A stretch of 64,000 bases of DNA from Gammaproteobacteria bacterium (GTDB lineage: Bacteria; Pseudomonadota; Gammaproteobacteria; Pseudomonadales; Halieaceae), in the NCBI GenBank assembly GCA_024644535.1, contig JAHEKX010000011.1:1-64000 (forward strand). The letters run 5' to 3'. Position 1 is the first letter of the stretch; the number at the start of each line of letters is the position of its first letter. Of the stretch, positions 33,686 to 45,549 are shown in pieces. The position numbers and the translations under genes are program-made. The notes beneath the pieces were generated by a model. It saw nothing but the letters and a program-made list of their open reading frames with translations, searched no databases and was not told where the DNA came from.

Positions 33686-33849
33686 GGTCTGTGCTCCACA
33701 ATACTAAAGGGCGTATGCAGTGTAATACGAACATTGAACCCGGTCAGATTTTTCTGTGAATAGGTATGTAGTTCAGTGCTCTGGGCTTGGGACTACTCTA
33801 AACTGTTCGATCGGTTATTAGGCAAATTGCCGCGGAGCCACGTGCCTGT

Positions 33850-35901
33850 ATGGATTTAAATTTGGATACCTTGTATTACCACCTGGGCATTTCGGGTGAC
33901 TACGTAGATTATCGAGGTCAGGCTCGCCAAATCTCAGCGTCTGTGCGCGAACATGCCTTAGGGCTAATGGGCGTAGCGGTGGCCGATGCCGCTCGTCGGG
34001 ACAAACAGTACCAGTTGGATGTTGCCCCGTGGCTATATCCTTTGCCCGCGTTTTCTGTGGTGCAAGACCATATCTTATTTTTTTATTTGCCCGCAGAGCA
34101 TGGATATAAGCACGTGGCTTGCCGGGTCGAACTCGAGACGGGTTCTAAGTTTCGAACCCAAAACATTGCGATCGCATCGCTTAATGTTTCGGGGGATTAT
34201 CAATACCAGGGCCTCACCTATTCGCGATATCAGCTGCCACTCGATGGTCTTGCGATTGGGTATCATCAAATTTGGTTGATATTAGACGACGAGCGCACCT
34301 ACGTCGGAGACATCGCGTTGTGCCCTGATCGATGCTATGTAAGTGAGCAGAACAAGCGACGCTTGGGCCTTAACTTGCAGCTGTATACCCTGAGATTGAC
34401 TCAGAATTTAGGCGTGGGCGATTTTGCCGACTTGCGTGCATTGATCAAGCAGGTTACTCCGTTCGGTGTCGACCTTATTGGCCTGAACCCATTGGCCGCA
34501 CTGGCTTGGCAAGACGAACACAGTAAAAGCCCCTATGCGCCTTCTGATCGCCGCTTTTTGAATCCGCTCTATATTGACGTTGCAGGTGCTTGCGACGCTC
34601 TAGGTATAGGCAAGCCTGCAGATGCTCTCGTTCCTGACTACGATGTTAGAGCCTGCGAACTAAGGCAGGCCGCCAGTATTCAGTGGCGTGAAGTTGCAAA
34701 ATTCAAATACGAAGTGTTGGCGGCACTTTACCAAGAGTTTGAGGATCAAGATTCAGCCTGGCTAGGGCACTGGCAAGACTTTATGTATCAAAATGGAGCT
34801 TCGCTAAGGTCATTTTGCGACTTTGAGGTGCAACACAATCCCTTTGGTGGTGCTTGCCGTCAAGATTGGGCGTTTCATGGCTTTTTACAGTGGCTTACTA
34901 CACAGCAACTCGCGGCATGCCAAGCATTTGCTACCGAACACGGCATGTCGGTAGGTTTGATGGCAGACCTGCCTGTAGCGTCTGTTGGCGGTGGCCACGA
35001 GGTGGCGACCAACGCTGATTTGTTTGTGCAAAATGCCGATATCGGCGCCCCGCCTGATCCCTTTTCGGATAACGGTCAAAATTGGGGTATGCCGCCATTA
35101 AATCCCAGCGTTTTGCGCGCGCGCCACTACGATCATTTTATCTCGTTACTTCGAAGCGCCATGTGCGGTGCCGGTGCTTTGCGTCTAGATCATGCCATGT
35201 GGCTGCAGCGGGTGTGGTGGTGTGTGCAAACTGAGCAAGGCCTAAGCGGACTATACGTGTATCAGAACGTTCACGAGATGTTGGCTTTATTGGCGCTTGA
35301 ATCACAGCGCAATCAATGCCTGATAATTGCCGAGGATTTGGGTGTTGTCCCCGATGATTTCCGTGCAATGATGCACAAGTACGGTATGCTGGGTAATGCC
35401 TTATTCTACTTTGCAACAGATGCGGCGGACGGTTTTTTATCAGCCCAAGAGCAGCGTGATGACGCCGTTTTAATGGTGGCTAACCATGACGTTCCGCCAT
35501 TGCGTGCCTGGTGGCAGGGTTTGGATATTGAACAGCGGCTGCAATACGGCTTGGTCGATGAAAATTCCGCCGAGTCTCAGCGGCATGTTCGAGCAGCACA
35601 AAAGAAAAACCTGATAGAGCAGCTACATCATTGTGATGTGTGGCCTGATCTTGATATGCCGGAGTCCTGTGATCAGGCGCTGTGCATTGCGATCTATCGA
35701 TTCTGCGCCAAGGGCGCAAGTCCGTGGGTGATTTTGCAGTTGGATGATTTATTGGGAGCCGACACCCCCGTTAATATTCCAGGCACATTTCTTGAATACG
35801 ATAATTGGTCTAGAAAACTGCCCGAGCTAGATTTAACTGATTCAAAGCAAGGTTGGTCGAAATTGTTCGAGCAATTGATTGTAGACCGAGTGACAGTTTA
35901 G
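33850..35901 (+). CDS. malQ: 4-alpha-glucanotransferase MalQ (amylomaltase)
   Basis: A 683-aa GH77 enzyme that moves maltodextrin segments between glucans, releasing glucose. The GH77 motifs are present: PYAPSDRRFLNPLYIDV, MADLPVASVGGGHEVATNADLF, the substrate loop IGAPPDPFSDNGQNWGMPPLNP, the nucleophile Asp in GALRLDHAMWLQRVWW, the acid/base Glu in LIIAEDLGVVP, and VANHDVPPLRAWW. An N-terminal extension of about 150 residues with beta-rich content is typical of bacterial MalQ. It opens the seven-gene glycogen operon; glgB starts about 10-15 bases later. It would recycle the short chains left by GlgP and GlgX. Confidence 0.95.
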   Translation: MDLNLDTLYYHLGISGDYVDYRGQARQISASVREHALGLMGVAVADAARRDKQYQLDVAPWLYPLPAFSVVQDHILFFYLPAEHGYKHVACRVELETGSKFRTQNIAIASLNVSGDYQYQGLTYSRYQLPLDGLAIGYHQIWLILDDERTYVGDIALCPDRCYVSEQNKRRLGLNLQLYTLRLTQNLGVGDFADLRALIKQVTPFGVDLIGLNPLAALAWQDEHSKSPYAPSDRRFLNPLYIDVAGACDALGIGKPADALVPDYDVRACELRQAASIQWREVAKFKYEVLAALYQEFEDQDSAWLGHWQDFMYQNGASLRSFCDFEVQHNPFGGACRQDWAFHGFLQWLTTQQLAACQAFATEHGMSVGLMADLPVASVGGGHEVATNADLFVQNADIGAPPDPFSDNGQNWGMPPLNPSVLRARHYDHFISLLRSAMCGAGALRLDHAMWLQRVWWCVQTEQGLSGLYVYQNVHEMLALLALESQRNQCLIIAEDLGVVPDDFRAMMHKYGMLGNALFYFATDAADGFLSAQEQRDDAVLMVANHDVPPLRAWWQGLDIEQRLQYGLVDENSAESQRHVRAAQKKNLIEQLHHCDVWPDLDMPESCDQALCIAIYRFCAKGASPWVILQLDDLLGADTPVNIPGTFLEYDNWSRKLPELDLTDSKQGWSKLFEQLIVDRVTV

Positions 35902-35916
35902 GGCTGAGAGATGCTT

Positions 35917-38094
35917 ATGAAAAACAAAACGACCAGTGAGTTTGATACCAGCGTTCAGGCGCTGGCCGATGCGCGTTATAACCATCATTTTGCCTGGCTT
36001 GGACAGCATGTTACCGAGCAGGGTTTGAGTTTTCGCGTTTGGGCTCCCGGTACTACACAGGTTGACGTAGTGTGCGCTCAAACAGGTCGTAAAATTACAC
36101 GCTTAACTCGCAGCCATCGCAGTGGTTTTTTTGAAAAAACCCTGGGAAATCGCCGTCGACCTACAGGGTACCGGCTCAGTTTTGACGGCGGCGAACCTAT
36201 GGCAGATGCTTATGCTTACGGGGATTTGCTTGACACGACGGCCCAGTATTTTTACGCCGAAGGCCAGCAGATTGATGCCTATCGCTGGTTGGGGGCGCAG
36301 CATTGTGAATTTGACGGTGTGTCTGGCGTGCGCTTTGCCGTTTGGGCACCTAACGCCCAGCGCATTGCAGTAATTGGCGACTTCAATGGCTGGGACGCCT
36401 CTAAACACGGCCTAAAACATTACCGCGATGCGGGCGTTTGGGCGATCTTTATTCCCCGTGCTCAGGCAGGTCAGGCCTATAAGTTTCATGTGTTGGGCGC
36501 CGATGGTGTGGTGCGAGAAAAAGCCGACCCATACGCCCGCCAAATGGAAAGATCGCCAGCCACGGCCTCGCTTGTGCCTGCTAATACCGACTTTGAGTGG
36601 ACAGACACACAGTGGATGACAGAGCGCGGAGCGCAGCATACGCCAAGCAGCGCAATCAGTATTTATGAAGTTCAGCTCGCATCGTGGATGCGCGATTACG
36701 ACAATCATTATTTGTCTTACGATGAGCTTGCCGAGCGTTTAATCAGCCACGCAAAAGCCTTGGGTTTTACTCACATCCAGTTAATGCCGGTGTCCGAATA
36801 CCCCTTTGACGGGTCGTGGGGTTATCAGCCCGTGGGTCTTTATGCGCCGACTTCGCGATTTGGTTCGTTAGACGATTTTAAGGACTTCGTAAATCGTTGC
36901 CATCAGGCAGGCTTGGGGGTGTTGCTGGATTGGGTGCCGGGGCATTTTCCGTCCGATCCACATGGCTTGGCCGAGTTTGACGGTACAGCCCTGTACGAGC
37001 ACGCCGATCCACGCCGCGGATTTCACCCTGATTGGAACACCTACATTTACAATTACGGACGTAACGAGGTTCGCAGTTTTCTGCTATCCAATGCTGACTT
37101 TTGGTTGAGCGAGTGCCACATCGATGGTCTACGGGTCGATGCAGTAGCGTCAATGCTGTACCTAGATTACAGTCGTGCTGAGGGCGAATGGATTCCAAAC
37201 GAGCGCGGTGGCCGCGAAAATCTAGAGGCGGTCGCATTTTTGCAGGCCTTAAATAGCTTAATGTACGCCAATCACCCCGGCATTATGATGATTGCCGAGG
37301 AGTCTACGGCGTGGCCGGGTGTGAGCCACCCGGTCGATCAAGGTGGGCTTGGCTTTGGCTACAAATGGAACATGGGATGGATGAACGACACCCTGCGTTA
37401 TATGAGCAAAGACCCCGTTCACCGATCGTATCACCACGATGACATGACGTTTAGTATGGTCTATGCCCGCGACGAGAATTTTATATTGTCGATTAGCCAC
37501 GATGAGTGTGTTCACGGTAAGGGTTCGCTTTTGAACAAAATGCCCGGCGACGACTGGCAAAAACGCGCCAATTTGCGCGCTTACTGGGCGTACATGTGGG
37601 CCCACCCCGGTAAGAAACTTCTGTTTATGGGCATGGAGTTTGGCCAGTATCGGGAATGGAACCACGATCATGGCCTCGATTGGTATTTGCTCGATCAAGC
37701 TGAGCATTGCCAGTTAATGGACTATGTTGCTCGATTAAATCAGCTCTACACCCAATACCCAGCTCTGTACGCGGCTGATCAAGACGCCGACGGTTTTTGC
37801 TGGCTGCAAGCGCACAACAAAGAGCAATCGGTGTTGGCCTGGGTGCGCTCGGCACCGAAAGCAGAAAAAGTGATTGTGGTGTGTAACTACACCCCGACCG
37901 TGATTCACGGCTACCGTGTTGGCGTACCGAGTATGGGGCAGCCTCGGTTACTTCTGAACAGCGACGAAGCATCTTTTGGCGGCTCTAATATCAATCCAAG
38001 CCCGCGTCTTGAACCCATGCCATGGGATGGCTGTGAACAGTCGGTTACCTTAACACTGCCACCTTTAGCCACGGTGTGGTTGGTGGTGAACTGA
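35917..38094 (+). CDS. glgB: 1,4-alpha-glucan branching enzyme GlgB
   Basis: A GH13 enzyme that makes alpha-1,6 branches in glycogen. There is a tandem N-terminal CBM48 region (about residues 20-220, with VWAPGTTQVDVV and VWAPNAQRIAVIGDFNGWDASKHGL). The (beta/alpha)8 core has HIQLMPVSEYPFDGSWGYQPVGLYAPTSRFG, DWVPGHFPSD, GLRVDAVASMLYLDYSR (nucleophile Asp), MIAEESTAWPGVS (acid/base Glu) and SISHDECVHGKGSL. The ATG at 35917 (725 aa) is favoured since GAGAG lies about seven bases ahead; 35911 is an alternative. GlgX follows closely and the two are probably translationally coupled. Confidence 0.96.
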   Translation: MKNKTTSEFDTSVQALADARYNHHFAWLGQHVTEQGLSFRVWAPGTTQVDVVCAQTGRKITRLTRSHRSGFFEKTLGNRRRPTGYRLSFDGGEPMADAYAYGDLLDTTAQYFYAEGQQIDAYRWLGAQHCEFDGVSGVRFAVWAPNAQRIAVIGDFNGWDASKHGLKHYRDAGVWAIFIPRAQAGQAYKFHVLGADGVVREKADPYARQMERSPATASLVPANTDFEWTDTQWMTERGAQHTPSSAISIYEVQLASWMRDYDNHYLSYDELAERLISHAKALGFTHIQLMPVSEYPFDGSWGYQPVGLYAPTSRFGSLDDFKDFVNRCHQAGLGVLLDWVPGHFPSDPHGLAEFDGTALYEHADPRRGFHPDWNTYIYNYGRNEVRSFLLSNADFWLSECHIDGLRVDAVASMLYLDYSRAEGEWIPNERGGRENLEAVAFLQALNSLMYANHPGIMMIAEESTAWPGVSHPVDQGGLGFGYKWNMGWMNDTLRYMSKDPVHRSYHHDDMTFSMVYARDENFILSISHDECVHGKGSLLNKMPGDDWQKRANLRAYWAYMWAHPGKKLLFMGMEFGQYREWNHDHGLDWYLLDQAEHCQLMDYVARLNQLYTQYPALYAADQDADGFCWLQAHNKEQSVLAWVRSAPKAEKVIVVCNYTPTVIHGYRVGVPSMGQPRLLLNSDEASFGGSNINPSPRLEPMPWDGCEQSVTLTLPPLATVWLVVN

Positions 38095-38096
38095 GC

Positions 38097-40124
38097 ATGA
38101 GCCGCACCTTGAGCATTGAAGCCGGCAACCCATTGCAACTGGGTGCGGTTTGGTGTGCGGGTACACTTAATGTTGCGGTATTTTCTGACGATGCCACGGG
38201 TATCGACGTTGAGTTTTTTGACGTTGCTGGGATTGTGTCGCAAGCGCGCGCGAGTTTGGACAGACATTTTTCGGGCGTATGGTGCGCAAAACTCAAAAAT
38301 GTGCCGGACGATTGGACCTATATTTACCGAGCCCACGGCAATCGTGATCACAGCAAGGGGCTTTGGTTTGACGAGCATAAGGCATTACTCGACCCTTATG
38401 CGCAAGAATTCACCCACGATTTGGTCATTAGCCCGCAACACCAGTCCAAACACGAGTTTGAAACGGCTGTTAACACACCAAAGTGCCGATTCCAAAGTCC
38501 GTTAACGGCTTCTGTAAACAGCGTGCCCGCGCCTGTTCCCATGACAGATCGAGTTATCTATGAAGCTCATGTCAAAGGATTCTCGTACAAGAATGCAGAG
38601 CTACCGGAGGCTTTGCGCGGCACCTACGCAGGATTGGCGCATACCGCCAGCATCGCTTATCTACAAAGCATGGGCATTAACACCTTAGAGTTGATGCCCG
38701 TACAGAGTTTTGCTGATGAGCCCTTTTTACAAGCCAAAGGGCTAAGCAATTATTGGGGCTATAACCCCTGCAGTTTTTTTGCGGTACATCAAGGCTATGC
38801 CAGTCAACCGGGTACTGCCAAGGCAGAGCTTACCCAGGCTGTACGCACTTTGCGCGAAGCCGGCATCGACGTGTTGATCGACATGGTGTTTAACCACACC
38901 GCCGAGGGCGACGCGGAAGGCTCAACGCTTAGTTGGCGCGGTTTAGACAATCGTGCGTATTACAAATTAGACCCTGATTCGTGTGTTTACGAGAATCATA
39001 CCGGCTGTGGCAACACCTTAAATTTTGCCCACCCCCGAGTGGTACAGTTGGCTTGTGATGCACTCAGGTATTGGCTAACTGAGATAGGGGTTGCCGGATG
39101 TCGTTTTGACTTGGCGACGGTAATGGGCCGTGATCGACATGGTTTTAATACTGATCACCCTTTGTTGGTGGCAATTGCTCAGGATCCGGTGCTGCGCTCA
39201 GGGGTGTGGATCGCCGAGCCCTGGGATATCGGCCCATCGGGGTATCAGCTAGGTGGTTTCCCACGTTATTTTTCCGAGTGGAACGACCGTTTCCGCGATT
39301 CGATGCGGTCGTTTTGGCGCGGCGACGCAGGCTCGGCCTCTGCCTTTGCGCAGGCTCTACATGGCTCGGCTGAAGTCTTTGAAAGCACTGGGCGTAATTC
39401 GAGTGCGACGTTGAATTTTGTGACCAGCCATGATGGCTTTACCGCTCTCGATTTAGTTTCTTACGCTGAACCATCTAATCTGGCGAATCTAGAAAATAAC
39501 CGCGATGGCCATCGCCATAATTTGTCAGTTAACTACGGTGTCGACGGGCCGACCGATAACCCAAATATTAACGAGCAACGCAGACGCCACATTCGCAATT
39601 TATTGGCCTCCACCATACTCGCTCAAGGCGTCCCGATGCTGTTAGCCGGAGATGAACGCTTGAATACGCAACATGGCAACAATAATGCGTATTGCCAAGA
39701 CAGCGAACTGACCTGGCTGCACTGGGATTGGCATGACGCAGAGCGAGAGATGCACCAGTGGGCAGCTGATGTGATTGCCTGCCGAAAACGCTTTAAGGCC
39801 CTGCGTCAAGACAGTTACCATCATGACGACTGGTGTTGGTATGCGTTAGATGGCCGCGCATTAACGGATGCCGATTGGCACCAGCCACATTTACATGGCT
39901 TGCAGTGCACTCTTCCCGATCTTGACGGCGGAGAATTGTGTTTTGTGATTAACGCATTTAACGCGGTATCTAGCGCACAGTTACCGCGAGTGGGTGACTG
40001 GCAATGTTTACTGAACTCTTACCAACCCGGCCTGGGCGTAAGCCCCACGGTTGCCGAAATTACCCCCCAAACCCTGCAGCTTTGGTGGTTGCCCAACGCG
40101 GCTAGCCACCTGAATATCAATTAA
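38097..40124 (+). CDS. glgX: Glycogen debranching enzyme GlgX
   Basis: A GH13 isoamylase-type debranching enzyme that hydrolyses alpha-1,6 links of phosphorylase limit dextrins. The four catalytic regions appear as DVLIDMVFNHTAEG, GCRFDLATVMGRDRHG (nucleophile Asp), GVWIAEPWDIGPSGYQLGGFP (acid/base Glu) and FVTSHDGFTALDLVSY. An N-terminal CBM48-like part is present, though shorter and more divergent than in E. coli. The ATG at 38097 lies two bases after the glgB stop with GGTGG upstream; a GTG at 38076 inside glgB is less likely. It gives 675 aa, close to the usual 650-720. Confidence 0.93.
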   Translation: MSRTLSIEAGNPLQLGAVWCAGTLNVAVFSDDATGIDVEFFDVAGIVSQARASLDRHFSGVWCAKLKNVPDDWTYIYRAHGNRDHSKGLWFDEHKALLDPYAQEFTHDLVISPQHQSKHEFETAVNTPKCRFQSPLTASVNSVPAPVPMTDRVIYEAHVKGFSYKNAELPEALRGTYAGLAHTASIAYLQSMGINTLELMPVQSFADEPFLQAKGLSNYWGYNPCSFFAVHQGYASQPGTAKAELTQAVRTLREAGIDVLIDMVFNHTAEGDAEGSTLSWRGLDNRAYYKLDPDSCVYENHTGCGNTLNFAHPRVVQLACDALRYWLTEIGVAGCRFDLATVMGRDRHGFNTDHPLLVAIAQDPVLRSGVWIAEPWDIGPSGYQLGGFPRYFSEWNDRFRDSMRSFWRGDAGSASAFAQALHGSAEVFESTGRNSSATLNFVTSHDGFTALDLVSYAEPSNLANLENNRDGHRHNLSVNYGVDGPTDNPNINEQRRRHIRNLLASTILAQGVPMLLAGDERLNTQHGNNNAYCQDSELTWLHWDWHDAEREMHQWAADVIACRKRFKALRQDSYHHDDWCWYALDGRALTDADWHQPHLHGLQCTLPDLDGGELCFVINAFNAVSSAQLPRVGDWQCLLNSYQPGLGVSPTVAEITPQTLQLWWLPNAASHLNIN

Positions 40125-40132
40125 AGAATACG

Positions 40133-42601
40133 ATGGATAAAACAATGCCGACTTCCAAACCTTCAGCACTAGATTTAAAGCAGGATCTTAAGCGTCACTT
40201 TGACTTAACCTTGGGCCGAGGTGACACGAATTACAGTCGTCATTATTTGTACCAATCGATGGCCCTAGCGGTGCGCGATCAGCTGGTCAGCCGTTGGCGC
40301 GAAACGCGCGAGCGTTATCGTATTGAAGAGCCCAAGCGCGTCAGCTATTTGTCTTTAGAGTTTCTGATGGGCAGGACTTTGCACAATGCTTTGGCGAATT
40401 TAGATTTAGAAGATCAAGCCAGAGCGGCATTGCAAGACTATGCTTGCGATTTGGAAACCCTAGAAACTGAAGAGCTTGATGCTGGTTTGGGCAATGGTGG
40501 TTTAGGGCGTTTAGCAGCCTGTTTTTTAGACAGCTGCGCCACGCTTGAAATACCTGTTACCGGCTACGGCATTCGCTATCAATTTGGCATGTTCCATCAA
40601 AAAATCATCGATGGGTACCAACAAGAAGCCCCCGATCAATGGTTGCGAGATGGCAATCCCTGGGAGGTAGAGAGTCCCGAGAACACCCGCCGCGTGCCCT
40701 TTTTTGGTCGTGTCACAGTCGAGCATGATGCTCAGGGTCGCGAGTGTCGGCGCTGGATTGACACTGAAGATGTGTTGGCTATTCCTTATGATATTCCTGT
40801 GCCGGGTTACAACAACGATACAGTAAATACCTTGCGCTTGTGGAAAGCGTCCGCGACCGAAGAATTTAACTTGGGTGAATTTAACTCGGGCTCTTACACC
40901 GATGCGGTCAGTAAAAAGACCGAGGCCGAGCAAATTACCATGGTGTTGTATCCAAACGATACCAGTGAGGCGGGCAAAGTGTTGCGCCTACGTCAGCAAT
41001 ACTTCTTAGCCTCGGCGAGTCTGCAGGATATCTTGCACCGTTGGATCAGTCGCAAGGGTCACGATTTTACAGGCTTTGCTGAAAAACATGCGGTGCAGCT
41101 AAACGATACCCATCCCACGATCGCGGTGGCGGAGCTTATGCGCCTGCTGATGGATGACCATGGTTTAAGCTGGCAGCAGGCATGGACGATTACTGAATCG
41201 ACTATGGCCTACACTAACCACACCTTGTTACCCGAGGCGCTTGAGACGTGGTCGGTTGCTTTGTTCGAGCACTTGCTGCCGCGCTTACTGGAAATTATCT
41301 ACGAGATTAATGCACGGTTTTTGCAGGTTGTCGCCCAACGCTGGCCTGGTGACGCGAATAAACAACGGCGCTTGTCTATCATTCAGGAAGCCCCCGAGCG
41401 CGCCGTGCGTATGGCGCACTTAGCCATTGTGGGCTCTTACTCGGTTAATGGCGTGGCCGCCTTGCACACGGACTTGTTAAAGCAAGGCCTGTTTGCCGAA
41501 TTCTACGCCCTGTGGCCCCACAAGTTTAACAATAAGACTAATGGCGTAACCCCTCGCCGTTGGTTGGCAAGCTGTAATCCTGGGTTGCGAGACTTGATCA
41601 CCGAAGCGATAGGCGACGGTTGGATTCGAGATCTAAGTCAGCTAGAACAGTTGGCCCCTTATGCTGACGACGCTAAATTCTGCGAGCGGTTTATGAGCGT
41701 GAAGCACTCGAATAAGCAGGCCTTAGCAGACCTGGTAGTGAAGAAAACGGGTATCGAGTTTGACTCTTCTTGGATGTTCGATGTTCAGGTGAAACGCATT
41801 CACGAGTACAAGCGGCAGCTGTTAAATATTCTTCATGTGATTTCACTGTACGACCGCATTCGCAAGGGCGATACTGCCAAAATGACACCCCGCTGTCTGT
41901 TGATTGGCGGTAAGGCTGCTCCGGGTTATGCTATCGCCAAGTTAATCATTAAGTTAATTAATAATGTCGCGCGGACCATTGCTCAAGATGAACAGGCCAG
42001 TCAGTGGTTGAGGGTAGCCTTCTTACCCAACTACAATGTGTCTGCGATGGAAATTATCTGTCCGGGAACCGACTTGTCAGAGCAAATATCAACGGCGGGT
42101 AAAGAAGCCTCTGGCACGGGCAACATGAAATTTATGATGAATGGCGCACTGACAATTGGCACCTTAGATGGAGCCAACATTGAAATTCGAGAGGCTGTTG
42201 GTGCCGATAATTTCTTTCTGTTTGGGTTAGAGGCACATGAGGTGGCTGAAACGCGTCCAAGCTATAACCCGCAACAGTACATTGATGCGGATCCGAACTT
42301 TCAAGCGGTAATGAATCTGCTGCAGAGCGGACATTTTTCGCTGTTTGAGCCAGGTATTTTTGACCCGATTATCGCAGCCTTGACCGCTTCCACCGATCCG
42401 TGGATGACAGCGGCAGATTTTAGTGCGTATTGTACGGCCCAGGAACAAGCCGCATGTGCTTATAATGATAAAACCCAGTGGGCGCGAATGGCGGTACTTA
42501 ACACCGCTAGCAGTGGCCGCTTCTCAAGTGACCGCACAATCGCTGAATACCGAGACGATATCTGGTATCGGGCACCGGAGGCTGTGCGCCAAGTGAGTTA
42601 A
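40133..42601 (+). CDS. glgP: Glycogen/starch phosphorylase GlgP
   Basis: An 822-aa GT35 phosphorylase that uses phosphate to release glucose-1-phosphate from glycogen. Landmarks are [71 protein letters not shown], and the PLP site [28 protein letters not shown] with the cofactor Lys. The length is close to E. coli GlgP (815). The start is ATG 40133, with a second ATG at 40145. It follows glgX by eight bases. Glucose-1-phosphate is the shared substrate of GlgC and Pgm encoded next. Confidence 0.96.
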   Translation: MDKTMPTSKPSALDLKQDLKRHFDLTLGRGDTNYSRHYLYQSMALAVRDQLVSRWRETRERYRIEEPKRVSYLSLEFLMGRTLHNALANLDLEDQARAALQDYACDLETLETEELDAGLGNGGLGRLAACFLDSCATLEIPVTGYGIRYQFGMFHQKIIDGYQQEAPDQWLRDGNPWEVESPENTRRVPFFGRVTVEHDAQGRECRRWIDTEDVLAIPYDIPVPGYNNDTVNTLRLWKASATEEFNLGEFNSGSYTDAVSKKTEAEQITMVLYPNDTSEAGKVLRLRQQYFLASASLQDILHRWISRKGHDFTGFAEKHAVQLNDTHPTIAVAELMRLLMDDHGLSWQQAWTITESTMAYTNHTLLPEALETWSVALFEHLLPRLLEIIYEINARFLQVVAQRWPGDANKQRRLSIIQEAPERAVRMAHLAIVGSYSVNGVAALHTDLLKQGLFAEFYALWPHKFNNKTNGVTPRRWLASCNPGLRDLITEAIGDGWIRDLSQLEQLAPYADDAKFCERFMSVKHSNKQALADLVVKKTGIEFDSSWMFDVQVKRIHEYKRQLLNILHVISLYDRIRKGDTAKMTPRCLLIGGKAAPGYAIAKLIIKLINNVARTIAQDEQASQWLRVAFLPNYNVSAMEIICPGTDLSEQISTAGKEASGTGNMKFMMNGALTIGTLDGANIEIREAVGADNFFLFGLEAHEVAETRPSYNPQQYIDADPNFQAVMNLLQSGHFSLFEPGIFDPIIAALTASTDPWMTAADFSAYCTAQEQAACAYNDKTQWARMAVLNTASSGRFSSDRTIAEYRDDIWYRAPEAVRQVS

Positions 42602-42618
42602 TCAATGGAGTAAAAGGA

Positions 42619-43881
42619 ATGGATAATCCGCGTTACGTTAGCCGTTTAACAAAGAACACGCTGGCATTAGTGTTGGCGGGAGGGCGCGGATCGCGCCTGT
42701 ATGAACTGACCAATTGGCGGGCAAAACCAGCCTTATACTTTGGCGGTAAATATCGGATTATCGATTTTCCTTTATCTAACTGTATTAATTCAGGGGTTCG
42801 TCGCGTTGGGGTTCTGACACAATACAAATCGCACTCTTTAGTGCGCCATATCGTTCGAGGCTGGAGCCATTTTAAGAAAGAGCTGGGTGAGTTCGTAGAA
42901 ATTTTGCCAGCGAGCCAGCGCTACTCCGATGACTGGTATCAGGGCACAGCCGACGCCATTTACCAAAATCTGGATATTATTCGCGCAGAAAAACCGGAGT
43001 ATGTGCTAATTCTGTCGGGTGATCATGTTTACAAAATGGATTACGGTGCCATGTTGGTGCGCCATGTCGAAAGCGGTGCCGACATGTCGGTGTGCTGTTT
43101 GGAAGTCCCCGTTGAAGAAGCCGCAGGCGCCTTTGGCGTGTTGGAGGTCAACGAATCAATGCGGGTAAAAAGCTTTCAAGAAAAGCCAGAGCATCCGGCC
43201 GAAATCCCCGGTAATCCGGGTATGTGCCTAGCGTCTATGGGCAACTATATTTTTAACACCCGCATGCTGTTTGATTTGTTGCTTGAGGATGCAGCCAGCG
43301 CAAAGTCGAGCCACGACTTTGGGAATGACATTATTCCTTCGATGATTGAGCGGGCGCACCTGCAAGCTTATCCCTTCCGAGATTCAGAAACCGGGGGTCA
43401 AGGTTATTGGCGTGACGTGGGGACTTTAGATTCATTTTGGGAGGCCAATATGGAACTGGTGCATGCGACACCGGCTCTGAACATGTATGATCCCGAGTGG
43501 CCGATTTGGACCTATCAAGAACAGTTACCCCCCGCTAAATTTGTGCACGATTACGATGGGCGTCGCGGTGAAGCCATCGACTCTGTGGTCTCGGGCGGGT
43601 GCATTATTTCTGGCAGTACGGTAAAGCGCTCGGTTGTGTTTTCTAATGTGCACATACACTCTCATGGCATGATCGAGTCGAGCGTCATATTACCAGGCGT
43701 TGATATCGGCCGCGGCGTTAAGTTGCGCAACGTTATTGTGGACCGAGGCGTCCGTGTACCAGACGGCTTGGAGGTAGGCTTTGACGTTGAACAAGACAAA
43801 GCCAATGGATTTAGGGTGTCGCCTAAAGGTCGAGTATTGATTACCCGCGGAATGCTGGGTCAGCCCGAGGGCTACGCCTAA
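42619..43881 (+). CDS. glgC: Glucose-1-phosphate adenylyltransferase GlgC
   Basis: A 420-aa enzyme that makes ADP-glucose, the donor for glycogen synthesis and its usual control point. Motifs are [45 protein letters not shown] (nucleotide binding), [32 protein letters not shown] (Asp for metal), FQEKPEHP and [19 protein letters not shown] left-handed beta-helix C-terminal domain follows ([44 protein letters not shown]). These match the allosteric bacterial form. RBS GGAG/AAAAGGA precedes the ATG. It sits between glgP and pgm. Confidence 0.97.
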   Translation: MDNPRYVSRLTKNTLALVLAGGRGSRLYELTNWRAKPALYFGGKYRIIDFPLSNCINSGVRRVGVLTQYKSHSLVRHIVRGWSHFKKELGEFVEILPASQRYSDDWYQGTADAIYQNLDIIRAEKPEYVLILSGDHVYKMDYGAMLVRHVESGADMSVCCLEVPVEEAAGAFGVLEVNESMRVKSFQEKPEHPAEIPGNPGMCLASMGNYIFNTRMLFDLLLEDAASAKSSHDFGNDIIPSMIERAHLQAYPFRDSETGGQGYWRDVGTLDSFWEANMELVHATPALNMYDPEWPIWTYQEQLPPAKFVHDYDGRRGEAIDSVVSGGCIISGSTVKRSVVFSNVHIHSHGMIESSVILPGVDIGRGVKLRNVIVDRGVRVPDGLEVGFDVEQDKANGFRVSPKGRVLITRGMLGQPEGYA

Positions 43882-43886
43882 TTTAA

Positions 43887-45539
<1,653 letters not shown>

Positions 45540-45549
45540 GTACACGCAA

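Noticed and set aside
33686-33849. TTGAAC at 33734 as promoter -35 of the glycogen operon
   Set aside because: At 17 bases distance the -10 candidate TGAATA is poor, so no promoter was called although one must lie in this 164-base gap.
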